This document shows, one piece after another, positions 25,106-33,965 of a stretch of 64,000 nt of DNA. The translations under genes and the position numbers were made by a program. Source of the DNA: JBKBIP01 sp046297495 (GTDB lineage: Bacteria; Planctomycetota; Planctomycetia; Gemmatales; Gemmataceae); NCBI GenBank assembly GCA_046297495.1, contig JBKBIP010000020.1, positions 1-64,000 on the forward strand, written 5' to 3'. Under the pieces are notes generated by a model. That model did not search any database and had not been told where the DNA came from. It saw nothing but the letters and a program-made list of their open reading frames with translations. The stretch's first letter is position 1. Every line of letters begins with the position of its first letter.

Positions 25106-28100
25106 ATGAACCCACTACAAGCCCGTTTGGCGCGGTTGCGGCGGCAACTGCGATTCGTCACCACCTGTCGGGGGATGTGTTGGCTCGTGGCGGTCCTGTT
25201 GCTGCTGGCCGTGGTGGCGGGCGGGCTCGATTGGCGGTTTCATCTGCCGGGGTTGGCGCGGGCCGTGGTGCTGGTGGGGGGATTGAGCGCGGCGGGAGTG
25301 ATTCTGTATCGCCTGCTCTGGCTGCCGTTGCGCGGGGCGAGCGATGACTTGGCGTTGGCGCTGAAGATCGAGAAAGCCTATCCGCAATTGAACGACGCCC
25401 TGGCTAGTGCGGTGCAATTCACGCAAGAATCCGCCACGGAAGACGGCAGCTCCTCCTTGCTGCGCCGCTTCGTCGTGCANNNNNNNNNNNNNNNNNNNNN
25501 NNNNNNNNNNNNNNNNNNNNNNNNNNNNNNNNNNNNNNNNNNNNNNNNNNNNNNNNNNNNNNNNNNNNNNNNNNNACAGCGCGTCTTGGGACAGGCGGAG
25601 CAGTACGATTTTCGCCGCATCGTGGATCGGCGCGGCTTGCGTCTGGCGTTCCTGGCCTTGCTGACTGCCTGTGTCCTGGCGGTCCCTTTGACCATCCTGA
25701 ATCCGACGGCGGCGGCGACGGCTTTGGGCCGGCTGCTCGATCCGTTTGGGCCACGCCAGTGGCCGACGCAGACCACGTTGGTCGTCACGGCCCCCGAGCG
25801 CGTGGGGCGCGGCTCCCCTTTCGAGCTGCACGGCCGGCTATGGGGTGTCATTCCCGAACAGGCCACGGTCACGTTCTGGTTCGACGGCCGGCCGCCCAGC
25901 GAGCCACAAACCTGGCGTGTCATTCCCGGCGAGCGGCCCGGCGAGGCGACGTTGGTGGCCCGTCTGGAACCGGAGCGCGTGCGCAGCAGCTTTCGTTTTC
26001 AGGTGCAGGCTCATGACGCCGTCACGATTTGGCATGAGGTGATCGTGCTGCCTCCCCCGCGTTTCGTGGCCTTGGCAGGGCGGCCATCGCCGCAAGTCCG
26101 TTTGACTTATCCAGCGTACACCGACCTGCCACCGTTGAACTTGCCTCCGGCCAGCAGCGACGCCGAGGCCGTGCTCGGCACCCGTGTCGAATGGCGGGCC
26201 GCCGTGGATCGTCCGCTGGCGCGGGTCTGGCTGGAATGGCAACCCGACCGCCCGGATGTCATTCCTGCCGCCATCTTGTTCCCCTTGGCGGGCGAACATC
26301 CCCTGGCGGCAGCGGGCTGGAATCTCGCCAGCGCGGGGGTGTGGGAACGGATTCCGGTCCAGCTCGACACCAGCCGGCAAGTGCTGTCCGCCACGTTCGT
26401 TCCCCTCACCAGCGGCAGTTACTGGTTGCACATGGAAGATGACACCGGCTTGCCCGGTAATCCGTCGCGCCACATCCTAAACATCTGGCAAGACCCGGCC
26501 CCGTTGGTCGCGCTGGAACGCCCTTCCGCCAGTTTGGACAGCCTGTACCTGTTGCCCGACGCGGAAGTCACGGTCCACCTGTTGGCACGCGACGAGCAAT
26601 TCGCGCTGCGCTCTGTGTACCTGGAATATCGCACCCGCCCGGATGATCCGCCGCGGCGCTGGCCATTCTATGACTATGCCCGGACCAGCAGCGGCTTGGC
26701 CCAGGTGCAAGCCGGCTTCGCTGCCGCGCCGTTGCCATTGCCGACGCCGTGGCCGCGCCTGCGACCGACCTACTGGACCGTGCGCCAGCGCTGGTCCCTG
26801 GCGAATATCCGTCATCTCGATGGCAGTCCCTTGCGCGAAGGGGATGTGGTGCTCATCCAGGGATGCGCCACTGATTTCGATGACGTCTGGAGCGCCAAGG
26901 ATGCGGGTCGTAGCCACGAGATCGAGCTGCACATCGTTGGAATGCCGGCCCTGGAAGCCCAGCTCAACCAGACGCAAGCCGAAGTTCAGCAAGAGCTGTT
27001 GCGCTTGCGGGAACACCAGCGCGACGCCTTGAAAAAAGTGGCCGCCGCCGAGAAACAATGGCGCAACACCGGCCAATTGCGGCCGGAGGAAGTCGATCAG
27101 CTCATGCAGGCCGAGCAATTGCAACAACAAATTCGCGGTCGCGTCGGCAACGACGAACAAGAGGGGCTGCGGGCCGCCGTCAAGCGTGCCTTGCAGATGA
27201 TTCGTGACAATCATTTGCCGGCGTCGGGGGCCAAGGAGCGGTTGGCGGAAGCCGCCGCCGAACTCGAACGGCTGGCCAACGAGGAGCTGAATCAGATCGA
27301 GCCGCATCTGACCAACGCGCGCAAGGAAAATGAGCTGGTCCAGGAACCGCGCCCGCCCGACAAGACCGCGCGCGGCCCCTTAACCAACGCTCGACAGCAT
27401 CAAGAGGAAGCCGACAAAACCTTCAACGCCTTGCTCGCCCGCCTGGAGCCGTGGAGCCAGATTCGGGAAGTCCAGGGGGAAGCCAAGAACCTGCTCGATG
27501 AACAGCGCCGGCTGATCGACGAAACCGACCAATTGAGCAAACAGCTTCCCTTGGGACAACGCCCCGAAACGCTGACACCCGAACAGCGGGCCGAATTAGA
27601 CAAGACCGCTGACCGGCAAAATCGCGCTGCCGATCATGTCAAGGAATTGCTGGATAAAATGGACCGTCTGAGCACGGACAAGGAACGGTTGCAGCTGGAG
27701 AAAGAAAAACTGGCGGACGATAAATCCAAGCAGGCCGACCAGAAAGAGCGACAGGCCAGCGCCAAGTATCTGCAAGCCCTGGAACTTGCACAACAGAACC
27801 CCATGCAATCGCAACAGGCCGAAAACGAAGCTCGCGCTCTACGGGAAGTGGCCCGCGCCCTGCGCAAGGAAGCGGAGCTGCTGCGTGAGACCTCCCAAAC
27901 CCTGCAAGAGGAACGGGAGGCCCTGCGGCAAGCGGCTCAACGGGGCCGACAGAATCAGCTTGATCCCAGCTTGACTCAAGCAGGCGTTCAGATTCGGGAC
28001 AACCGCTTGGGTGAGGCGAGCCAATCGCAGCAAACCGGCGTCCAAGCGTTAGAAAAAATGCTGCAAGCATTGGAGGAAAAGCGCGAGCAAGAGCTGGATC

Positions 28101-29197
28101 GGCTCGGCAAGAAACTACGCCAAGCCGAAGATAAGCTGGCTCAGCTCGTCGAGGAACAGGAACGCTTGCAAAAACGCCTTCGGGACGCCCAACAGCTCAC
28201 CGATCCGCAAGAACGCGAACTAGAGCTGCGCCGGCTGTCCCGGCAACAGGATGAGCTGCGCCAACAAGCGCAAGAATTGTTGCAAGAACTGAACCGCCTG
28301 CGGGCCAGTCGGGCCGGTGATGCTCTGAGTCGGGCTGGCAACCAAATGGACCAAGCCAATCAGCAGCTCACGCGCGGGGACGATCCCCAAGAAGCCCAAG
28401 AAGAAGCCCTGGAACGTTTGAACGAAGCCCGCCGCGAGCTGGAACGGAACCGGCAGGAGGTGGAAGAACAACTGATTCGGGAAAAACTGGCCAAGATCGA
28501 AGACCAGATTAACCGGCTGCGCGAGCGACAGGAGGCCTTGATCACCGAAGCGGCTCGCATCCATCGGCTGGTGCTGCGGAATAAGAATTGGGAGCGCGGC
28601 TCACTGGCGAGCCTGTCCAATCTGGCCCGCGCCCAACAGGGCTTGGCCGAAGAGACGAAACGCTTGGCCGAGAACAAACTGGCCGGTGCCCTGGTGTTTG
28701 AGCGCGCGGTGCAGCGCGCCGCCGAAGTGATGACCCAAGCCCAAGAAAGCATGTATGAGCGCCGCGATCAGGCCCTCGACCGGCGCGCGCGCGGCGAGGA
28801 CTTGGACGCCGATGCTGAGCACGCCGCCGATCAAGAAACGCAACACTGGCAACGCCTGGCGTTGTCGCGGCTGGATCAGGTTGTGGAAGCGTTGAAGCCG
28901 GAAAAGAACGTTCCTCTGGCGGCCCAGCGTCCCAACGACGGCCAACCCCAAGAAAACGGCGCCCAACCCCGCCCCGGCGACAGCATCCCGCCGCTGGCTC
29001 AGCTCAAGCTGCTCAAGGCCATGCAGGAAGAAATTCATCAACGCACCGAAAAGTTGGCGCAAGCTCATCCCGATTTGAGTAAACTAACACCAGAGGCCGT
29101 CAAAGAGCTGGAAGCCATTCGGAAAGATCAAGAAGAAGTGGCTGAATTATTCGAGCACATCAACTCCGCCAATGAGCCGGAAGGAGAGCAACCGTGA
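25106..29197 (+). CDS. DUF4175-like membrane protein with very long coiled coil
   Basis: A protein of about 1,363 residues as assembled. Two membrane segments lie near the N-terminus (CWLVAVLLLLAVVAGG and AVVLVGGLSAAGVILY), a third after the assembly gap (LAFLALLTACVLAVPLTIL). A beta-rich periplasmic region of about 400 residues then gives way, from about 600 to 1,230, to an almost uninterrupted Glu/Gln/Arg/Leu coiled coil. In planctomycetes such genes usually sit in operons with MoxR/DUF58/VWA genes. ATG 25106 (MNPLQARLARL) is the likely start; the frame upstream lacks family-like sequence. The stop overlaps the next start by four bases. A 96-N gap interrupts the N-terminal region. Confidence 0.75.
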   Translation: MNPLQARLARLRRQLRFVTTCRGMCWLVAVLLLLAVVAGGLDWRFHLPGLARAVVLVGGLSAAGVILYRLLWLPLRGASDDLALALKIEKAYPQLNDALASAVQFTQESATEDGSSSLLRRFVVXXXXXXXXXXXXXXXXXXXXXXXXXXXXXXXXXQRVLGQAEQYDFRRIVDRRGLRLAFLALLTACVLAVPLTILNPTAAATALGRLLDPFGPRQWPTQTTLVVTAPERVGRGSPFELHGRLWGVIPEQATVTFWFDGRPPSEPQTWRVIPGERPGEATLVARLEPERVRSSFRFQVQAHDAVTIWHEVIVLPPPRFVALAGRPSPQVRLTYPAYTDLPPLNLPPASSDAEAVLGTRVEWRAAVDRPLARVWLEWQPDRPDVIPAAILFPLAGEHPLAAAGWNLASAGVWERIPVQLDTSRQVLSATFVPLTSGSYWLHMEDDTGLPGNPSRHILNIWQDPAPLVALERPSASLDSLYLLPDAEVTVHLLARDEQFALRSVYLEYRTRPDDPPRRWPFYDYARTSSGLAQVQAGFAAAPLPLPTPWPRLRPTYWTVRQRWSLANIRHLDGSPLREGDVVLIQGCATDFDDVWSAKDAGRSHEIELHIVGMPALEAQLNQTQAEVQQELLRLREHQRDALKKVAAAEKQWRNTGQLRPEEVDQLMQAEQLQQQIRGRVGNDEQEGLRAAVKRALQMIRDNHLPASGAKERLAEAAAELERLANEELNQIEPHLTNARKENELVQEPRPPDKTARGPLTNARQHQEEADKTFNALLARLEPWSQIREVQGEAKNLLDEQRRLIDETDQLSKQLPLGQRPETLTPEQRAELDKTADRQNRAADHVKELLDKMDRLSTDKERLQLEKEKLADDKSKQADQKERQASAKYLQALELAQQNPMQSQQAENEARALREVARALRKEAELLRETSQTLQEEREALRQAAQRGRQNQLDPSLTQAGVQIRDNRLGEASQSQQTGVQALEKMLQALEEKREQELDRLGKKLRQAEDKLAQLVEEQERLQKRLRDAQQLTDPQERELELRRLSRQQDELRQQAQELLQELNRLRASRAGDALSRAGNQMDQANQQLTRGDDPQEAQEEALERLNEARRELERNRQEVEEQLIREKLAKIEDQINRLRERQEALITEAARIHRLVLRNKNWERGSLASLSNLARAQQGLAEETKRLAENKLAGALVFERAVQRAAEVMTQAQESMYERRDQALDRRARGEDLDADAEHAADQETQHWQRLALSRLDQVVEALKPEKNVPLAAQRPNDGQPQENGAQPRPGDSIPPLAQLKLLKAMQEEIHQRTEKLAQAHPDLSKLTPEAVKELEAIRKDQEEVAELFEHINSANEPEGEQP
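25480..25575. other. Assembly gap, 96 N
   Basis: Unknown bases inside the DUF4175-like gene. The length is not a round number, so it may be an estimated gap, and it keeps the reading frame open on both sides. About 32 residues near positions 126-157 of the protein are missing or uncertain. Confidence 0.95.
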
Positions 29198-29931
29198 AGC
29201 GTTTCGCCATGCTGGGCTTGCTGGTATTTTCTCTCGGCGTGGTCGGTTGGACGGTCGCCGATGATCCCATCGCTGAACCGGATGATCCGCCGATTCGACT
29301 CAAACGGAAACCCAAGCCCAATGAGGAGCTTCCCGCCGAGCCGCAACCCAATCGCCCCAAGGCCGAGGAACCGCCCAGCGACAAGCCGGCGCCCGAGGAA
29401 GACCCCCAAGAAATCCTGGCCCGCATCGAGAAGAACCTGAAGGCAGCGCGGCAACGCTTGGCCGAAAAAGACCCAGGAACCGGCACGCGCACCATCCAGC
29501 AAGACATCATCAAGGATCTCGACGCCCTCATCGCCTTCAACAAACGCCAACCGCCGCCCCCTAGCGGCGGTGGTGGTAGCTCCTCGAACCAGCAAAATCA
29601 AAATCAGTCCGCCAGCTCCAGCCAATCCCAGAATGGGGGCAATCCCGCCGGCGCTCCCAAGAGCAACAGGAATCCCCCCGACGGCCAAAATCCAGGGACC
29701 GGCAACGCCAGCGCCAACGGCAACGACGGCGGCCAAGGGAGCGATTCCCGCGCCAAGGACGCCGACCGCTTGGCGGACTTGTACAAGGATGTCTGGGGGC
29801 ATCTGCCCGAGGCGATGCGCATGGAGATGGACACCTACGCACGCGAGAAATTCATGGCCAAGTACAGCGATTTGCTCCGGCAATACTACGCCACCCTGGC
29901 CGAGAAAGGCCGCCAACGCGGGGATCGGTGA
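29194..29931 (+). CDS. Secreted low-complexity protein coupled to the DUF4175-like gene
   Basis: A 245-residue protein starting with GTG inside the stop of the preceding gene (GTGA), so translation is probably coupled. A signal peptide (about 1-22, ending VGWTVADDP) precedes a Pro/Lys/Glu-rich stretch, a helix (ILARIEKNLKAARQRL), a Gly/Ser/Asn/Gln-rich linker (about 125-185) and a C-terminal helical part with LYKDVWGHLPEAMRMEMD. Similar C-terminal segments occur in proteins of this planctomycete operon type. The function is unknown. Confidence 0.7.
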   Translation: MKRFAMLGLLVFSLGVVGWTVADDPIAEPDDPPIRLKRKPKPNEELPAEPQPNRPKAEEPPSDKPAPEEDPQEILARIEKNLKAARQRLAEKDPGTGTRTIQQDIIKDLDALIAFNKRQPPPPSGGGGSSSNQQNQNQSASSSQSQNGGNPAGAPKSNRNPPDGQNPGTGNASANGNDGGQGSDSRAKDADRLADLYKDVWGHLPEAMRMEMDTYAREKFMAKYSDLLRQYYATLAEKGRQRGDR

Positions 29932-29932
29932 T

Positions 29933-31030
29933 ATGACAACGCGACGCCAGTTTCTGACGCAAGGTTCGTTGGCGATGTTGGGCTTCTGCGCCACCCAAGC
30001 CGTCTCCGACGACGCGGCAGGGCCGCGCTTGCCTGATGGCAGCGCCTCCAAGGACATGATCACCCCCGAAGCCCAGAAGGCCATCGACCGGGGACTCGAT
30101 TATTTGGCCGCCAACCAACACGCCAACGGCTCTTTTGGCGAGCGTCAGTACAATGGCAATGTGGCCGTCACCAGCTTGGCGGCGCTGGCCTTCATGGCGG
30201 GGGGACAGCAACCCGGTCGCGGCGCGCGCGGCAGGCTCGTGTACGACGCCTTGCGCTATGTCTTGTCCAAGGAACATCCGCGCACGCCGGGTTTCTTGTA
30301 TCATGCCCTGGGTTCGCCGCACGGCCCGATGTACAGCCACGGTTTCGGCACGCTGTTCCTGGCCGAGGTGCATGGCATGGTCCCCGATCTTCGGCTGCGC
30401 CAGGAAACGCGCGAGAAGCTGGAACGGGCGGTTCGGCTGATCATCAACACGCAAAATTCCGAAGGGGGCTGGCGCTACCAGCCGCGCCGCGAAGATGCCG
30501 ACATCTCCGTGACGGTATGCCAGATCATGGCCCTACGCGCCGCCCGCAACGCCGGGCTGGGGGTTCCCAAGCGCACCGTCGAAGAGTGTATCAAATATGT
30601 CAAGGCATGTCAGCACCATGATGGCGGATTTCGCTACATGAAGCAGGGCGGCCCCACCGCCTTCGCCCGCACCGCCGCCGGTGTGGCCGCCCTTTACAGC
30701 GCTGGCGTCTATCAGGGGCACGAGATCAAAGCGGGTTTGGAATACCTGATGCGCTACAAGCCCAATCCCAATCGCTTTCCGTTCCACCGCGACGTTCCCG
30801 ACCTGCACTATTTCTATGGCCATTACTACGCGGCCCAGTCCATGTGGACCGCCGGCGGCCGTTACTGGTCGGAGTGGTTCCCCGCCATCCGCGACGAGCT
30901 GGTCGCCCGCGCCGTTCGCTATCGTCCCGATGGCGCCTGGTCGGATTCCATTTGCAGCCACTACGCCACCGCCATGGCTTGTGTCATTCTGCAATTGCCC
31001 AACAATTACCTGCCCATCATGCAGAAATGA
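29933..31030 (+). CDS. Tat-exported protein with prenyltransferase/squalene-cyclase-type alpha-toroid repeats
   Basis: A 365-residue exported protein. TTRRQFLTQGSLAMLGFCA at the start is a Tat signal. The body is an (alpha/alpha) toroid like prenyltransferase and squalene oxidase repeats: ITPEAQKAIDRGLDYLAANQ, GSFG, NTQNSEGGWRYQP and HHDGGFRY are QW-type motifs. The DxDD of class II cyclases is absent, so terpene cyclization is unlikely; such domains in planctomycetes are also found in structural roles. The ATG starts two bases after the preceding stop, so it belongs to the same transcript. Confidence 0.82.
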   Translation: MTTRRQFLTQGSLAMLGFCATQAVSDDAAGPRLPDGSASKDMITPEAQKAIDRGLDYLAANQHANGSFGERQYNGNVAVTSLAALAFMAGGQQPGRGARGRLVYDALRYVLSKEHPRTPGFLYHALGSPHGPMYSHGFGTLFLAEVHGMVPDLRLRQETREKLERAVRLIINTQNSEGGWRYQPRREDADISVTVCQIMALRAARNAGLGVPKRTVEECIKYVKACQHHDGGFRYMKQGGPTAFARTAAGVAALYSAGVYQGHEIKAGLEYLMRYKPNPNRFPFHRDVPDLHYFYGHYYAAQSMWTAGGRYWSEWFPAIRDELVARAVRYRPDGAWSDSICSHYATAMACVILQLPNNYLPIMQK

Positions 31031-31218
31031 GGAACCGCCGCTCACTTCCACCGTGGCCATGACCCGCGCGGCGCGCCGCCTCTGCTCTTGACGCCGTTGA
31101 CCGATCTGGTTAGCGTTCCTCCCCGATCCGCTGGCGTGATGGAAGCCGGTGGCGGAAAACCAATCCGATAGGTTCTCTCATTTTCCATGAGGTCGGTCGG
31201 GGAAAGGATGGCGCTGCC

Positions 31219-32094
31219 GTGAATGGATTCGTATGTCTGTTGGTGGCGAGTAGTTTGGCGCAAATGGCCCCGCCGCCGATGCCGCAACCGCCACAGCGTC
31301 TGGCCGGGGCTCGCGAAGTGGCCATCGTCGAATCGGCGGCGGCGGTCGTGAGTGAGTTGGCGGCCATCCCGATCCGCGAGATTCCCCCCGCCCTGATCCA
31401 CGACGCCCAAGGCGTGGCGGTTTTCCCCGGTGTCATCAAGGCCGGCTTTCTGGTGGGCGGGCAATACGGGCGCGGCGTGTTGCTGGTGCGCACGGCGGAT
31501 GGTGGATGGAGCAACCCCATCTTCTTGACCATCACCGGCGGCAGTCTCGGTTGGCAGATCGGCATTCAGGCGACAGACCTGGTATTAGTCTTCAAAGGAC
31601 GTAACAGCGTCAACCGCATTCTGGAAGGAAAGAGCAAGGTCAAGCTGGGCGGCGACATCGCCATTGCCGCCGGGCCGATTGGCCGACGGGCCGAGGCGGG
31701 GACCGATTTGAAGCTGACGGCGGAAGTGTATTCCTACTCGCGCAGCCGGGGCCTGTTCGCGGGCGTGTCGCTGGAAGGGGCGGCGTTGCTCATCGACGCG
31801 CCGGCCAACGAAGCCTTTTATTGGGAAAAGGACATCACGCCGGCGGCCATTATCCAACGTCCCCCGACGGAGGTGCCGCAAGTCGCGGAAGTGCTCAAAG
31901 CCAACTTGCGGCAACTGAGCGGCCCTGCCCCGGTGATGGTGGCGCCCCCCGCCGCGCCAACGCCACCCCCAGGCCAGCCGCAATTGGCGCCGCCGATTTT
32001 GTATCCCACGACGCCGGAACCGCCGTTGGCCCCGATGCCGCGTCCCGTCCCCGGCCAGCAGCCCTTGCCGCCGCCACCCCCCCCGCGCAACTGA
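31219..32094 (+). CDS. SYLF (Ysc84/DUF500) domain protein
   Basis: Exported protein of about 291 residues with a lipid-binding SYLF domain covering roughly residues 35-205. Family features are IPPALIHDAQGVAVFPGVIKAGFLVGGQYG, GRGVLLVR, GGSLGWQIGIQATDLVLVF and the last part SRSRGLFAGVSLEG. A short hydrophobic N-terminus (VCLLVASSLAQM) suggests export. The C-terminal 90 residues are Pro/Ala-rich. The start codon is GTG at 31219; an ATG eleven bases earlier reads MALP then stops. Role probably at the envelope; target unknown. Confidence 0.85.
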   Translation: MNGFVCLLVASSLAQMAPPPMPQPPQRLAGAREVAIVESAAAVVSELAAIPIREIPPALIHDAQGVAVFPGVIKAGFLVGGQYGRGVLLVRTADGGWSNPIFLTITGGSLGWQIGIQATDLVLVFKGRNSVNRILEGKSKVKLGGDIAIAAGPIGRRAEAGTDLKLTAEVYSYSRSRGLFAGVSLEGAALLIDAPANEAFYWEKDITPAAIIQRPPTEVPQVAEVLKANLRQLSGPAPVMVAPPAAPTPPPGQPQLAPPILYPTTPEPPLAPMPRPVPGQQPLPPPPPPRN

Positions 32095-32101
32095 GGCCGT
32101 T

Positions 32102-32560
32102 ATGAGCATCCCTATGTCTCTCATTCAGCGGGGCATCCTGCTATTTTGGGCGCTGTGGCTGTCACTCGTGGCGGCCACCAACATCATGGATGGCTTACAA
32201 CAGCTGGGAGTGGTGGCGGACAGCTGGCGTTTCACTTCGGGGAACTACGCCTTCATGGTCGATGTGACAGCACGTTACCATACCCCTGGCTGGTTGGTGG
32301 CGGGGCTGTTTCTCGGCGTGGTGGTTTGGGAAGCGCTGGCCGCGCTCTTGTTCTGGCTTGCCGCCGTCTGTTTCTCACCAACAAACCATGCCTGGCTTCA
32401 TCTAGCTTTTGGCGTCAGCTTGGCACTGTGGGCCGCGTTCATGCTCGCCGATGAAATCTTCATGGCATATCAAGTCGAAAACGTTCATCGTAGTATTTTT
32501 CTTACCCAGATCGCCTGTCTGCTGCTGATCCGCCTGGCGCCGGCAGAGAATGGACGTTGA
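32102..32560 (+). CDS. Small integral membrane protein, DUF2165-like
   Basis: A 152-residue protein with four hydrophobic segments: about 9-27 (LLFWALWLSLVAATNIMDG), 63-80, 82-99 and 102-120, the last followed by an amphipathic tail. The layout and the RGILLFWALWLSLVA start resemble the DUF2165 family of predicted small membrane proteins; this is a moderate call. It begins 7 bases after the SYLF gene's stop and is probably co-transcribed with it. Confidence 0.65.
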   Translation: MSIPMSLIQRGILLFWALWLSLVAATNIMDGLQQLGVVADSWRFTSGNYAFMVDVTARYHTPGWLVAGLFLGVVVWEALAALLFWLAAVCFSPTNHAWLHLAFGVSLALWAAFMLADEIFMAYQVENVHRSIFLTQIACLLLIRLAPAENGR

Positions 32561-32749
32561 CGAAGCCACTAAAGCGGTTCGCGGGTGGATCGCCTGCACG
32601 GACAATTAATAGTCATTATCTCTCGTTCTTGGGCTGTTGCCCGGGAATGCAGATCGCAACCGTTTCGCTCGCTTCATCCCTGTGAAAAACCCCGGTCCAT
32701 TCCAACTTAGGAGCAAACTAGACTAGACCTCACGGACGTCGTTGCCGCT

Positions 32750-33667
32750 TCATGCCGTTGGCAGCGTCAACGTCCCCACGACGTCGCGGACGCTGTTGGT
32801 CCCCAGTTCGGCGAGGGTGGCGGGGAGCTGTTCGACCAGCCGGTGAGAAATGGTGGGGTCGTAGAAGTTGGCGGTGCCGATTTGCACGGCGCTGGCGCCG
32901 GCGACGAGGAAGTCCATGACGTCGTCGATGGTGGCGATACCGCCAATGCCGATGACCGGCACGGGCACCTGGCGGGCCACCTGCCAGACCAGGCGCAGGG
33001 CCAGCGGCTTGATGGCGGGACCGCTGAGGCCGCCGGTGACGTTGCCGAGAATGGGTCGGCGCCGCCGCCAGTCGATGGCCAAGCCGATGAAGGTGTTCAC
33101 CAGCGACACGGCATCGGCACCCGCTTCGGCGGCGGCGGCGGCGATAGGGACGATGTGCGTCACGTTCGGCGTCAGCTTGGCGATGATCGGCAGCGGGCAC
33201 ACTTGCCGTACCTGAGTCACGACGCGGCGCGTCACGTCGGGATCAGTGGCGAAATCGACGCCGCCAGCCACGTTGGGACAAGACAGGTTCAATTCCAACG
33301 CCGCCAGCCCTTCCGCCCGGCCAATCTGCTCGGCCATTTCGACGAATTCCGCCTCACTTTTGCCGGCGATGTTGGCGATGATGGCCGTCGGCAGCGAACG
33401 CAGATAAGGCAAGTGATAGTCAATGAAATGATCGATGCCATCATTGTCGAGACCAATGGCGTTGAGCATCCCGCACGCGGTTTCCACGGTGCGTGGCGGG
33501 CGATTGCCGACGCGCGGCTGGCGTGTCACCGTCTTGGGAATGATCCCCCCCAGCCGGGCGAAATCGACCACACCGACCATCTCCCGCGCGTAGCCGAAGG
33601 TGCCAGACGCCACGAGGATGGGGTTGCGGAGTTGAAGGCGGCCCAAGGTGACAGACAAATCATTCAT
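32750..33667 (-). CDS. pyrD: Dihydroorotate dehydrogenase, class 1B-type
   Basis: Oxidises dihydroorotate to orotate in pyrimidine synthesis, using FMN. The 305-residue protein shows NPILVASGTFGYAREM, the substrate loop NAIGLDNDGID, the catalytic Cys in LELNLSCPNVAGG, AKLTPNV, SLVNTFIGLAID and the phosphate-binding GIGGIATIDDVMDFLVAGASAVQIGT. The catalytic Cys marks the soluble class 1; the closest form is 1B, which needs an electron-transfer PyrK subunit, not found here. The ATG is preceded by a gene remnant and by only a weak ribosome-binding site. Confidence 0.93.
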   Translation of the reverse strand: MNDLSVTLGRLQLRNPILVASGTFGYAREMVGVVDFARLGGIIPKTVTRQPRVGNRPPRTVETACGMLNAIGLDNDGIDHFIDYHLPYLRSLPTAIIANIAGKSEAEFVEMAEQIGRAEGLAALELNLSCPNVAGGVDFATDPDVTRRVVTQVRQVCPLPIIAKLTPNVTHIVPIAAAAAEAGADAVSLVNTFIGLAIDWRRRRPILGNVTGGLSGPAIKPLALRLVWQVARQVPVPVIGIGGIATIDDVMDFLVAGASAVQIGTANFYDPTISHRLVEQLPATLAELGTNSVRDVVGTLTLPTA

Positions 33668-33755
33668 AATGACAAGTTATCGGCAAAGAAACGTTTGGCG
33701 GCTGAGCCACCGGCAAGCCGTCATCCCTCTTTCCCCGCTGGTTCCAAGACACGTT

Positions 33756-33899
33756 GCCAGCGGCCTGTTGCTCGGCCATCGCGTAATAGTCGTTCGGCAA
33801 GATGCCCTGGTTTAAGGTTCTCGAAATTTTCTCAAGCCAGGCATGATGAAAGTGAGGGAAAATTCCCGCAGCGACGCGAGTGCAATCGTGTGCTGGCAT
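33756..33899 (-). pseudogene. N-terminal remnant of a DUF4058-type planctomycete protein
   Basis: Forty-eight codons, MPAHDCTRVAAGIFPHFHHAW followed by a helix containing RTLNQGILPNDYYAMAEQQ, match the N-terminus of a protein family abundant in planctomycetes (MPIHDWTRVxAGxFHxFH...). After AEQQAAG the similarity stops and unrelated sequence runs on into pyrD, so only the first fifth of the gene is left. Cys replaces the usual Trp in the HDW motif, as expected of a decaying copy. An intact DUF4058 protein is encoded at 37581. Confidence 0.6.
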
Positions 33900-33965
33900 G
33901 GCGATGACCTCGTGAAGGGTGCTCAGCCGTGGTTCGCACGCTAAACGGGATGGTGATTGCCGGCG

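Noticed and set aside
29933..31030. Second squalene or oxidosqualene cyclase
   Set aside because: It has toroid repeats but lacks the DxDD catalytic motif, is short, and has a Tat leader; the true cyclase is at 53835-55871.
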